Notes: generated from the letters alone by a model not told the origin. A DNA stretch of 8,999 nucleotides from Bacteroidales bacterium (GCA_029938985.1 JAOZTW010000171.1:1-8999); one strand, 5' to 3'. Shown: positions 1-7,926, numbered from the stretch's first letter. Numbers and translations are program-made.

Positions 1-456
1 GAAAAATTACAACTGTTTGATAATTATATTATTATGAAAGCAAAAACTTTAGTTATATATAAAATATCTTTGTTAAAACAAAAAAATTTTATAACATAAT
101 AATATTAGCCTCAAATTTTAAGAATTTTGAAATCCTCGAAATATTGAGTTCTAAGAAATGCCCAAAATTAATAATTTTTCTGAATTTATAAAATTAAATT
201 TTTATTTTCATAATCTCAAATTCGAAAAAAACTGTTCTTAATTCTACATAGCAAAATTATATATTGCAGATAACAAGCTGTCTAAGTTTGTAAATAGAAA
301 AAATTGGCAATGTTTCATTTATGGTTTACATTTTTATCTGTTGCTACATGCTTTAGCTCATGGCAACTGATAAAAAATGGCGTTTTTCATATCATCTTTA
401 TACTTTTGATAATATGGAAAACGCCAAACAAACTCAATAAAAGTTTTATATTTGTC
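1..456. other. Non-coding AT-rich left flank
   Basis: No open reading frame of useful length or recognisable protein is visible on either strand. The right part holds the terminator of the leftward cyclophilin gene (371-425) and a second dyad at 340-367 (GTTGC ... GCAAC with inner CATG ... CATG). An 11-bp inverted repeat (26-36 and 95-105) is made only of A/T plus one G/C and may be chance. A TATCTTTG at 65-72 resembles a Bacteroidota -7 box but lacks a -33 partner at the right distance, so I do not call a promoter. The window may begin in the 3' flank of an unseen gene. Confidence 0.6.
371..425 (-). terminator. Intrinsic terminator of the HEAT-cyclophilin gene
   Basis: Bases 379-392 (GGCGTTTTTCATAT) pair with 412-425 (ATATGGAAAACGCC) as a 14-bp stem with one G-U pair and a 19-nt loop. 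Read leftward, the stem is followed by a run of six U (complement of the A-run at 372-377). It starts 32 nt past the stop codon of the leftward gene. The stem plus U-run in the correct orientation supports intrinsic termination on the minus strand. The same terminal bases recur in the element at 8610-8732, so this could also be a member of a repeat family used as a terminator. Confidence 0.65.
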
Positions 457-2502
457 TTAATTTTTTAATGCAATACTGTTAATTTTATCTCCAACCTCCA
501 ATTGATGCACAACATCCATTCCAATTACAACATCAGCAAAGTTTGTAAATTTGTTGTCAAATTTAGCGAGAGGAGCTTGTGCTATAAACCATTGAACACT
601 TTCTGCTTCGTATCCCAAGTTTTGCATACCAACTGAACCTTCGGTAAAATAGTCGTGAGAAGTTTCTGTTTTCATAGCAAAATTGCCATGTCCCCAACCA
701 TCACCACGTTTACAGCCACTTTGAACAGCCACATTTGGAGATACCCTGTAAAAATATGTATCCGAATAATAATTTTCATTAATTAATTTGATAAAATTAG
801 CAACAGCTACTGGTGCTTTATTTACATGTAGTTCCAAAATAATATCTCCTTTTGTTGTTCTTATTTTTACTTTTTGTTTGTGAGGAATAGTTGAAATCCA
901 AGCCCAATCTACAAGCTGATATTTCATAATACCATTTTGTTTTAAATCGCTACCATTTATGTATTTAATAGCTTTTATTAGTTCCAAATATGTTTTAATA
1001 TCTTTGGGTAAAATACAATTACTTAGAGCATTATTTATAAATCCTGTATTTTCGGTACTATAAATTTCTCTCAAACCAAATTTTGGAGTGTGCATTGCAA
1101 GCGAGCCGTAGTAAATTAGTGCAGGATCTTTTGATTGAATTGCTTTTTTGAAAATTAAAGAAAATTCTTTGTACAAATCATCACCTTGTAAATTACTTAA
1201 CTCTTTATGATATTTATCAAAATCAGGATTTGTTCTCATTTCAAACAAAGTTCTAATTCCTAAAGTACTAATTATTTTATCATTATTACTAAATGTTTGG
1301 TCATTAACAAAACGAAACGAAGTTGGATCTCCCGCAAGGGCATACAATAAAGAAGCTTTTTCATAAACACTTTTGGCTTTGTCGTACCCTGAAATAATTC
1401 CACTTGCAATTTTTTGTTTATCATTTGAATATTTTAGAGCAGCTTTCAACATTTTAGTTCTTGTTTGCCAGTCATTTAACTGTTTGGCAACCATAAAATA
1501 TCTATCAGCATCGTTGCTAATACCTTTTGTTACAAAAAAATCACAAGCAACAACTGCTATATTAAGATTTCTGTTTTTGAGTTCTTTAAATATAATATCT
1601 TTTGATGCAGCGTAATTAAACCTTGAACACGATTTTATAGCATTAACTTTTATTCTATCATCTACTTTATCGGAAGTAATGATAGCATGCAATAAATTTA
1701 ATGATTGCGAATTTGGTGTATTGCCAAAAGCTGTAGCAAGATTAATTTTTATATGTACATTGTCGCTTTTGTTATACTCTTTTGAAAGTAGTTCAAAAAA
1801 ATTATTAAAACTTTCGTTTCGTGCATTAGAAAAATAATTACTTATAATAACCTTCACTTCTTCATCTATATTATCATTTGAGATTATTTCAACAGCTTTT
1901 TTAGTAGAATTAGAGGAGGTTAAATTTCGGATAGCCAATCTAATTAAGCCCCATGATTGTCCTATTAAAACATCTTTTTGTTGTGTTGATAAATTCAAAG
2001 AAGATATAAACGATAGTCCTTTGCTTGTTCCACATCTTCCCAATGCTTCTAAGATGTTTTTTTTAACCTTATTGTTTGATTCGGAACTATATGCTTCAAT
2101 TAAAAAATTTTCGGCAGATGAACTACCTATTATTCCAAGAGTAAAAGCAACCTCCTCACGTATTTGCTTATCAGGGTCGTTTAGTAAAGTAGTTAAGGAC
2201 ATTACTACAGAACTATCTCCAAGAGATGCTAATGTGAAAATTGACGCTAATTTATAATCAATCGTATCGTTGCTTAGGTATTTTAATAATTCCTTTGTAT
2301 TAGCTTGATTTCCTAATGAATAAATATTTTGAATTGTTTTATTATCATTAAAAATATTTCCTATTAAGTCCTCATTAAAATTTTCTTTTGTTACTGTTGT
2401 TACATCAGAATCACAGGACCATAAGAAAATTGAAATTAGAAAAAAATAAAATATAAGCTGCCCCTTTTTTCGAAAAAATCGTTTTGTGTAATTGCTTTTC
2501 AT
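457..2502 (-). CDS. HEAT-repeat lipoprotein with C-terminal cyclophilin-type peptidyl-prolyl isomerase domain
   Basis: A 681-residue envelope protein. Residues 1-30 are a lipoprotein signal: basic N-terminus, hydrophobic stretch, then LWSC with Cys30 as the likely lipidated residue. Residues of about 70-160 contain clear HEAT-type helical pairs (for example DPDKQIREEVAFTLGIIG at 109-126), and degenerate helical repeats seem to continue to about 540. Residues 545-681 match cyclophilin: FYRV with Arg586 (the catalytic Arg55 of human CypA), Gln594 (Gln63), GSVGM, and QWFI with Phe639 (Phe113). Three other active-site positions differ by hand alignment: Phe60 is Val591, Trp121 is Lys647 and His126 is Phe652, so activity or substrate range may be altered. 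The family would catalyse proline cis-trans isomerisation. The HEAT part probably binds partner proteins (inference). The ATG at 2500-2502 directly precedes the signal peptide. The gene is transcribed divergently from the M49-like gene and ends in a good terminator. Confidence 0.92.
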   Translation of the reverse strand: MKSNYTKRFFRKKGQLIFYFFLISIFLWSCDSDVTTVTKENFNEDLIGNIFNDNKTIQNIYSLGNQANTKELLKYLSNDTIDYKLASIFTLASLGDSSVVMSLTTLLNDPDKQIREEVAFTLGIIGSSSAENFLIEAYSSESNNKVKKNILEALGRCGTSKGLSFISSLNLSTQQKDVLIGQSWGLIRLAIRNLTSSNSTKKAVEIISNDNIDEEVKVIISNYFSNARNESFNNFFELLSKEYNKSDNVHIKINLATAFGNTPNSQSLNLLHAIITSDKVDDRIKVNAIKSCSRFNYAASKDIIFKELKNRNLNIAVVACDFFVTKGISNDADRYFMVAKQLNDWQTRTKMLKAALKYSNDKQKIASGIISGYDKAKSVYEKASLLYALAGDPTSFRFVNDQTFSNNDKIISTLGIRTLFEMRTNPDFDKYHKELSNLQGDDLYKEFSLIFKKAIQSKDPALIYYGSLAMHTPKFGLREIYSTENTGFINNALSNCILPKDIKTYLELIKAIKYINGSDLKQNGIMKYQLVDWAWISTIPHKQKVKIRTTKGDIILELHVNKAPVAVANFIKLINENYYSDTYFYRVSPNVAVQSGCKRGDGWGHGNFAMKTETSHDYFTEGSVGMQNLGYEAESVQWFIAQAPLAKFDNKFTNFADVVIGMDVVHQLEVGDKINSIALKN

Positions 2503-2620
2503 TGTTTTGTTTTTATATGAAATTTTATTGAAATAGAAAAAAATAAGATAAAATTATTACAATAAAATGCAACAAAAAACGTTCCAAAATACCCAAAAAA
2601 GTATATTTTTATATCAATAT

Positions 2621-2654
2621 ATAGTATTTTAGGCTTTTTGTAGCCTATAGTATT
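2621..2654. repeat. Small dyad bracketed by 8-bp direct repeats
   Basis: TAGGCT (2630-2635) and AGCCTA (2642-2647) form a 6-bp dyad around a 6-nt centre. ATAGTATT occurs on both sides (2621-2628 and 2647-2654). The dyad is one of the few G/C-containing spots in this spacer and ends 26 nt before the -33 box of the rightward promoter. A regulator binding site is possible but unproven. Confidence 0.4.
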
Positions 2655-2673
2655 ATTTTTTATTAAAAAAAGC

Positions 2674-2703
2674 TTGCTATTTATTATTTAATATATAAAT
2701 TTG
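2674..2703 (+). promoter_or_regulatory. Bacteroidota-type promoter for the M49-like gene
   Basis: TTG at 2674-2676 is followed by exactly 19 nt and then TAAATTTG (2696-2703), matching the Bacteroidota housekeeping sigma pattern TTG-N19-TAnnTTTG. Transcription would start near 2709, leaving a 5' leader of roughly 95 nt before the ATG at 2803. The leader shows no Shine-Dalgarno site, as is usual in this phylum. Confidence 0.65.
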
Positions 2704-2802
2704 CATTTATATTTAGTGTGAAAATAAAGCAAAATCGTTATCAATATTAGTGCCAAATACATAAATATATTTTATTATTTTAAACCTTAAATTAAATTTA
2801 CT

Positions 2803-4485
2803 ATGAAAAATTATTTTTCAATTATTAATCTTTTTTTTGTTATAGTTTTTATATTTGCAGCTTCAAGTTGTAAGAATGATGAATGTTCGCATAAAGATAA
2901 AAAAAATAATGTTAAAAAAGATACAATTATGAATGAAACATCTGCTAATCAAAAAGAATTAGATAAATATGTTAGTTGTGATTTAAAAGCAGATTTATCT
3001 CATTTGTCTGATAATCAAAAGAAAATGCTTCCGTTGTTATTTGAAATAGCAGGAATTATGGATAATTTACATTGGCAACTTGCATGTGGAGAAAATCAAA
3101 AATTAAAAGCGACTATTACAGACGAGGCTACAAAAAAACTTTTTATTATTAATTATGGTCCTTGGAATAGACTGGCAGGCAACAGCTCGTTTGTAGAAGG
3201 TGTTGGAGAAAAGCCAAAAGGAGCTTATTTTTACCCAACCGATATGACAAAAGATGAATTTGAAGCATTTGACGATGCCACTAAATCAAGTTTATACACA
3301 GTTATTAGAAGAGACAAAGCTGGTAAATTAATTTCAGTACCATATTATGAAGCTTTTAAAGATGAATTTCAAAAAGCAGCAGATTTACTTATCGAAGCAT
3401 CAAAACTTGCTGACGACGAAGGTTTTAAAAAGTATTTGGAACTTAGAGCAGAAGCACTTTTGACTGGTAATTATTTTGAAAGCGATATGGCATGGATGAG
3501 TATGAAAGACAATGATATAGAATTTGTTGTTGGTCCAATAGAGAATTATGAAGACGCACTGTTTGGATATAAAGCAGCTTTTGAAACATTTATTTTGATT
3601 AAAGATAAAACCTGGAGTGCAAAACTTGAAAAATATGCAAGTTTACTACCTAAAATGCAACTTATTTTACCTGTTGACGATAAATACAAACAAGAAAAAC
3701 CAGGTTCAAATTCTGACTTAGGAGCTTACGATGCTATTTTTTATGCAGGCGACTGCAATGCAGGAAGTAAAACTATTGCTATAAATCTTCCAAACGACGA
3801 AAAAGTTCAATTAGCAAAAGGAAGTAGAAGACTACAATTAAAAAACTCAATGAGTGCTAAATTTAATAATATTTTAGTACCAATTTCAAATATTCTAATT
3901 GCAGAAGACCAAAGAAAACATGTAACATTTGATGCCTTTTTTTCAAATACAATGTTTCATGAAGTTGCACATGGTTTGGGTATTAAAAATACTATTACAG
4001 GAAAAGGAAGTTGTCGTAAATCTTTAACTGATTTATATTCAACGCTTGAAGAAGGTAAAGCAGATGTACTTGGTTTATGGCTGATTACAAATATTACAGA
4101 AATGGGAGAATTTGAAACAAAATTAATGGATAATTATGTTACTTTTATAACAAGTATTTTTCGTTCTATTCGTTTTGGTACATCAAGCTCACATGCTAAG
4201 GCTAATTTAATTAGATATAATTACTTTATGGAACATGGAGCTATGTCAAGAAACGAAAACAGTACTTATACTGTTGATTTCGACAAAGTTAAAGAAGTCT
4301 CAGATAAACTTGCAAACATTATCATTACAATTCAAGGAGATGGAGATTATAAAGCGGCTACAGAATTAAAAGCTAAATATCATGTAATTACTCCAGATTT
4401 AGAAAACGATTTAAAACGTTTGGACGATGCAAAAATTCCTGTTGATGTAACATGGAATCAAGGTCTTAAAGTTTTAGGATTGTAA
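2803..4485 (+). CDS. M49-like (dipeptidyl-peptidase III-related) zinc metallopeptidase lipoprotein
   Basis: A 560-residue protein with a lipoprotein signal peptide (hydrophobic stretch followed by ASSC, Cys23), so probably anchored in the envelope. The zinc-site signature is HEVAHGLG (His386, Glu387, His390) followed 30 residues later by EEGKAD (Glu416, Glu417, Asp421), resembling the HExxGH ... EECxAD/E pair of peptidase family M49. A conserved-looking block precedes it (GAYDAIFYAGDCNAGSK, from residue 307). The histidine motif here is HExxH, not the six-residue HExxGH of classical DPP III. As I recall, this fits the shorter bacterial M49-like branch also seen as the C-terminal part of plant Nudix-M49 proteins. 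At 560 residues it is shorter than DPP III (about 700). It may trim peptides, but the true substrate is unknown. It has its own promoter at 2674-2703 and a 3' hairpin, so it is probably monocistronic. Confidence 0.85.
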   Translation: MKNYFSIINLFFVIVFIFAASSCKNDECSHKDKKNNVKKDTIMNETSANQKELDKYVSCDLKADLSHLSDNQKKMLPLLFEIAGIMDNLHWQLACGENQKLKATITDEATKKLFIINYGPWNRLAGNSSFVEGVGEKPKGAYFYPTDMTKDEFEAFDDATKSSLYTVIRRDKAGKLISVPYYEAFKDEFQKAADLLIEASKLADDEGFKKYLELRAEALLTGNYFESDMAWMSMKDNDIEFVVGPIENYEDALFGYKAAFETFILIKDKTWSAKLEKYASLLPKMQLILPVDDKYKQEKPGSNSDLGAYDAIFYAGDCNAGSKTIAINLPNDEKVQLAKGSRRLQLKNSMSAKFNNILVPISNILIAEDQRKHVTFDAFFSNTMFHEVAHGLGIKNTITGKGSCRKSLTDLYSTLEEGKADVLGLWLITNITEMGEFETKLMDNYVTFITSIFRSIRFGTSSSHAKANLIRYNYFMEHGAMSRNENSTYTVDFDKVKEVSDKLANIIITIQGDGDYKAATELKAKYHVITPDLENDLKRLDDAKIPVDVTWNQGLKVLGL

Positions 4486-4494
4486 ATATTAATC

Positions 4495-4523
4495 AAGAGT
4501 TTTACCTTTTGGTTGAAGCTCTT
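4495..4523 (+). terminator. Hairpin just after the M49-like gene
   Basis: Bases 4495-4506 (AAGAGTTTTACC) pair with 4511-4523 (GGTTGAAGCTCTT) around a TTTT loop, using two G-U pairs and one bulged T. The hairpin begins 10 nt past the stop codon of the M49-like gene. No U-run follows it, so it is a weak intrinsic terminator or a 3'-end stabilising hairpin. Confidence 0.45.
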
Positions 4524-4626
4524 AGGAATATTAAAATAAATAATTGACAAGTTTAAATTGTTAATTATTTGTTTTAATATGCCTTAAGTGAAAAGAAATA
4601 TTTTATATAATAAATAAGATTAGAAA

Positions 4627-6054
4627 ATGAAACACAAATCAGAGGTAGATAAATTTGAATTTGCTTTAGACAACCCTGTTTTTAAAGTTATTTCTGATAT
4701 TTTGGATAAAAATAAAAAAGAAGCATATCTGATAGGAGGATTTGTTAGGGATTTGATTTTAAAACGAAATTCAAAAGATGTAGATATTGTAATTGTGGGT
4801 AGCGGAATGGAATTGGCAAAACAAACAGCAAGGCAATTAAAAGGTAATATTAAAGTATCATTTTTTAAAAATTTTGGTACAGCAATGTTTAATTATAAAG
4901 GCATTGAATACGAATTTGTTGGAGCAAGAAAAGAATCTTATAGTAGAGAATCTCGCAACCCAGTAGTTGAAAACGGAAGTTTGCAAGACGACCAAAACAG
5001 AAGAGATTTAACAATTAATGCACTTGGAATAAGCTTAAAAAAAGAAAATTATGGGGAGTTAATTGACCCTTTTAATGGCTTAGATGACATAAAAAATAAA
5101 GTAATTTGCACACCATTAGAACCAGATATTACCTTCTCGGACGACCCACTAAGAATGATGCGTGCAGTAAGATTTGCGTCTCAGCTAAATTTTAATATTG
5201 ATAAAAAAACTTTTGATTCTATTAAAAAAAATAAATCAAGAATAAAAATCATTACTAAAGAAAGAATTATTGAAGAATTGCATAAAATAGTTAAATCTCC
5301 AAAACCTTCAATCGGCTTTAAATTGCTTTATGATGTTGGTTTATTGGAGCTTATTTTTCCTGAATTATACAAATTGCATGGCGTAGAAATAAGAAATGGA
5401 GTGTCGCACAAAGACAATTTTCTGCACACAATACTTGTTGTAGATAATATTGCCAAAAACACAGATAATATATGGTTGCGTTGGGCGGCTGTTTTTCACG
5501 ATATTGGAAAACCTCGCTCCAAAAAATTTGTCAATAATATTTGGACTTTTCATGCACACGATGCTATTGGAAAAAACATGCTACCTTCAATTTTTCGTAA
5601 AATGAAACTTCCATTAAACGACAAATTGAAATATATTCAAAAATTGGTAGCTCTGCATTTACGACCAATTCATTTGAGCGATTCTGACATAACAGACTCT
5701 GCAATAAGAAGATTGCTATTTGATGCCGGCAACGAAGTTGACGATTTGATGACTCTCTGTGAAGCAGATATAACTTCCTCAAAGGAGTATAAAGTGAAAA
5801 AGTTTTTTAAAAATTTTGCTATTGTTCGTCAAAAATTGAAAGACGTAGAAGAGCGTGATGCTATTCGCAACTGGCAACCTCCAATTGAGGGCTTAGAAAT
5901 AATGAAAACTCTTAATCTTCCTCCGTCCAAAGATGTTGGCATTGTAAAAGATGCTATAAAAGATGCTATTTTAGATGGTGAAATTGAAAATTCGTATCAA
6001 GCCGCACATAAATTTATGTTAAATTACGCAAGTAAACATCTTAATAAGGAATGA
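4627..6054 (+). CDS. cca: CCA-adding tRNA nucleotidyltransferase with HD domain
   Basis: A 475-residue cytoplasmic enzyme of the class II nucleotidyltransferase family, which adds or repairs the 3'-terminal CCA of tRNAs using CTP and ATP. Visible motifs in order: GGFVRD (37-42), the metal-binding DVD (51-53), RRD (125-127, nucleotide-binding motif), DPLRMMRAVRFA (173-184) and ERIIEEL (212-218). An HD phosphohydrolase domain follows (His267 and HDIGKP at 291-296), as in many bacterial CCA enzymes. The length is normal for the Bacteroidota homologues. Poly(A) polymerases share the N-terminal motifs, but the intact HD domain and the phylum favour a CCA enzyme. There is no Shine-Dalgarno site; the start is preceded by a purine-rich stretch. 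The gene has a 141-nt upstream spacer with no promoter I can call. An 8-bp tandem array begins 2 nt after its TGA stop. Confidence 0.92.
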   Translation: MKHKSEVDKFEFALDNPVFKVISDILDKNKKEAYLIGGFVRDLILKRNSKDVDIVIVGSGMELAKQTARQLKGNIKVSFFKNFGTAMFNYKGIEYEFVGARKESYSRESRNPVVENGSLQDDQNRRDLTINALGISLKKENYGELIDPFNGLDDIKNKVICTPLEPDITFSDDPLRMMRAVRFASQLNFNIDKKTFDSIKKNKSRIKIITKERIIEELHKIVKSPKPSIGFKLLYDVGLLELIFPELYKLHGVEIRNGVSHKDNFLHTILVVDNIAKNTDNIWLRWAAVFHDIGKPRSKKFVNNIWTFHAHDAIGKNMLPSIFRKMKLPLNDKLKYIQKLVALHLRPIHLSDSDITDSAIRRLLFDAGNEVDDLMTLCEADITSSKEYKVKKFFKNFAIVRQKLKDVEERDAIRNWQPPIEGLEIMKTLNLPPSKDVGIVKDAIKDAILDGEIENSYQAAHKFMLNYASKHLNKE

Positions 6055-6056
6055 TA

Positions 6057-6088
6057 CAATTATTCAATGGTTCAATAATCCAATTATG
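6057..6088. repeat. Short 8-bp tandem array at the 3' end of cca
   Basis: Four consecutive 8-bp units all begin with CAAT: CAATTATT, CAATGGTT, CAATAATC and CAATTATG. The array starts 2 nt after the cca stop codon. The units keep the CAAT core while the other four positions drift. It is too short and imperfect to be a CRISPR and looks like slippage-born repeat DNA. Confidence 0.55.
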
Positions 6089-6202
6089 TGATTATAAACC
6101 AATAGAATAAAGAAATACAAATGTGTAAAAACTTTTGTATGGGTACTTATAACAATAAATAGCTAATCTCTTTTATATTATAAATCTCAAAATAAACTAC
6201 TT

Positions 6203-7543
6203 ATGAAACAATTATTTTTAATATTTTTTATACTCTTATTTTGCCAATGTAGTAGTCCTGCACAAGAAACAGAAATTAAAATTACAATAAAAGGTGCTGA
6301 GAATAAAAAAGTTATGTTTGCAAACTATTACCAAGATGATATTCAATTGGTAAAAGAAATAACTTTAGATGAAAAAGGAAAAGCAGTTATTGTGTTTGAT
6401 AAAAAACTTCCTTTTGGTATATATTTAATAATTGTTCCAGAAATTACTTATTTTGATATTCTTATAGATGATGATCAACTATTTGAAATTCAAACTGATT
6501 TAAAGAATCCTATTTTTAAAATGAAAATAAAAAAATCTAAATCAAATGAATTTTTTTATAAACATCAAAAAGAAGTTACTACAGTAATGGAGAAACAAGG
6601 AAAAATTATTGAAGAAATAAAAACTCTTACTGATAGTTTGGAAATCAAAAAGTTAGAAAGTAGAATAAGTGATTTAGACCAAGAAATAACAGATATTTGG
6701 AAATCAGAAATTGAAAAAAATAATTCACCATTTTTCACAAATATGCTTAAAGCAATGCACGTTTTTGAAGTACCTTATGGCGAATTTTATGATTATGTTG
6801 ATTTTTCTAATTCAGGTTTGTTAAAAACTCCATTTTTTCAAAATATTTTGTTATACCATTTGTCTGTTCATATTGAAAAACCTCCCAAAGAAATTATTAA
6901 ACAAAACGATTTGTTGATTTCTAAAACTAAATCAGATTCATCAATGTATAAATATGTAACATTTTTTCTTTTAAGTCAATATAAAGATATTTGCAAATTT
7001 GGTATTAATGAAGTTTTTATTGATTTGTCGGACAAATATTTTTTGAATGGAAATGCAGATGCTTGGATGAACAAACAACAGATTGATATAATTACAAGGA
7101 CAACAGATAGATATAGATATTCAACTATTGGAAATCAAACATATAATTTTAAAGTACTAACTTCAACTGGCGACTCCCTTGAGTTTTATGATATTAAATC
7201 AAAATACAAACTATTGTTTTTCTGGAAAATAGGTTGTGGACACTGCGAAGAAGCAGCAGATACTCTACGAAACAACTACGAAGCTATAAAAAATCAGGGA
7301 TTTGAAATTTTGGCTATCAATACTGACTGTAAATCAATTGATAAATGGCAAAAATATATTAAAAAACACAATTATAATTGGTACAACGGAGTGGATTTGA
7401 AATCAAACTATGCTACTCTTGAAAATTACTATGTCTGTTCATCGCCACTTATTTATATTATTGATAAAAACAATATTATAATTGGTAAACTTTATGGGCA
7501 AACACAAATTAATAATTTTGTAGAAAAACAAATTAAAAAATAA
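6203..7543 (+). CDS. TlpA/ResA-like thioredoxin-fold protein, exported (probable lipoprotein)
   Basis: A 446-residue exported protein. The N-terminus (MKQLFLIFFILLFCQC) is a signal peptide. Cys16 may be lipidated, but the lipobox is poor because Gln precedes it, and cleavage after SPAQ is an alternative. Residues of about 24-105 form a beta-rich domain resembling DUF4369, and 113-175 are strongly charged and likely coiled coil. From about 315 there is a thioredoxin-like domain with the redox motif CGHC (Cys345, Cys348) after FFWKIG, and SP415 in the cis-proline position before LIYIID. The order resembles Bacteroidota DUF4369/DUF5106-thioredoxin proteins. It would act as a periplasmic thiol-disulfide oxidoreductase, perhaps reductive as in cytochrome maturation; no cytochrome genes are nearby to support that. 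Only 6 nt separate it from the next gene, so the two are probably co-transcribed. Confidence 0.88.
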   Translation: MKQLFLIFFILLFCQCSSPAQETEIKITIKGAENKKVMFANYYQDDIQLVKEITLDEKGKAVIVFDKKLPFGIYLIIVPEITYFDILIDDDQLFEIQTDLKNPIFKMKIKKSKSNEFFYKHQKEVTTVMEKQGKIIEEIKTLTDSLEIKKLESRISDLDQEITDIWKSEIEKNNSPFFTNMLKAMHVFEVPYGEFYDYVDFSNSGLLKTPFFQNILLYHLSVHIEKPPKEIIKQNDLLISKTKSDSSMYKYVTFFLLSQYKDICKFGINEVFIDLSDKYFLNGNADAWMNKQQIDIITRTTDRYRYSTIGNQTYNFKVLTSTGDSLEFYDIKSKYKLLFFWKIGCGHCEEAADTLRNNYEAIKNQGFEILAINTDCKSIDKWQKYIKKHNYNWYNGVDLKSNYATLENYYVCSSPLIYIIDKNNIIIGKLYGQTQINNFVEKQIKK

Positions 7544-7549
7544 ATTACA

Positions 7550-7879
7550 ATGAAAAATACAAAAATGAAACCAACATATCCTAATAAAAAAAAACAAAGT
7601 TTTGATAAGTTATATATTGGATTAATCCTTGGACTTTTAATTCCGCTGATTAGTTTTTATGTCTTCTTTTTAATAAAAAACACAAGCTTAACTTTTGGCA
7701 AATTTGTTGAATACTTGGGTAATAGTGGAGTTATTCCTCAATCAGTTACACTTGGGGTAATTCCCAACTTGCTAATTTTTTTTATTTTTATTTGGACACA
7801 TAGATACTTGTCGGCAAGAGGTGTAATAGTTGCAACAATGATATATACTGTTGTAATTCTTGCCGTTAAATATATGTGA
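7550..7879 (+). CDS. Small conserved-type inner-membrane protein of unknown function
   Basis: A 109-residue protein with a lysine-rich cytoplasmic N-terminus (about residues 1-20) and three probable membrane helices: 22-42 (GLILGLLIPLISFYVFFLI), 66-82 and 91-107. The segment between the first two helices (44-65) is short and mostly polar. I do not recognise a catalytic motif. It begins 6 nt after the thioredoxin gene stop and was probably translated from the same mRNA, so it may anchor or assist that protein (inference). A second in-frame ATG at 7565 (residue 6) could be the true start; both lack a Shine-Dalgarno site. It ends in TGA, and no clear terminator follows before the convergent GNAT gene. 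Confidence 0.8.
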   Translation: MKNTKMKPTYPNKKKQSFDKLYIGLILGLLIPLISFYVFFLIKNTSLTFGKFVEYLGNSGVIPQSVTLGVIPNLLIFFIFIWTHRYLSARGVIVATMIYTVVILAVKYM

Positions 7880-7926
7880 TAAAACTTAAATTAAGAATTA
7901 GGAATTGGTTTACACCTTAAAATTCA

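Larger units (their letters stand above)
2503..2802. other. Divergent intergenic region between the cyclophilin and M49-like genes
   Basis: This 300-nt spacer contains the start regions of two divergent genes and no ORF. It holds a rightward promoter (2674-2703) and a small hairpin flanked by direct repeats (2621-2654). I found no exact TAnnTTTG box pointing left, so the promoter of the cyclophilin gene is not identified. Very high A/T content makes further short motifs unreliable. Confidence 0.7.

Noticed and set aside
26..105. 11-bp inverted repeat as a terminator
   Set aside because: The arms are almost all A/T, the loop is 58 nt and no U-run is positioned after it.
1373..1615. Rightward ORF of 80 codons inside the cyclophilin gene
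   Set aside because: It lies fully antisense to a well-supported gene, matches no family and has no start signals.
2021..2257. Rightward ORF of 78 codons inside the cyclophilin gene
   Set aside because: Antisense shadow of the HEAT-repeat coding sequence with no recognisable protein features.
4553..4558. TTGACA upstream of cca as a -35 box
   Set aside because: TTGACA is the proteobacterial-type element; no TAnnTTTG box lies at the spacing expected for Bacteroidota, so the match is probably chance.
5365..5782. Two leftward ORFs (64 and 72 codons) inside cca
   Set aside because: Both are antisense to conserved HD-domain and C-terminal coding sequence of cca and look like chance frames.
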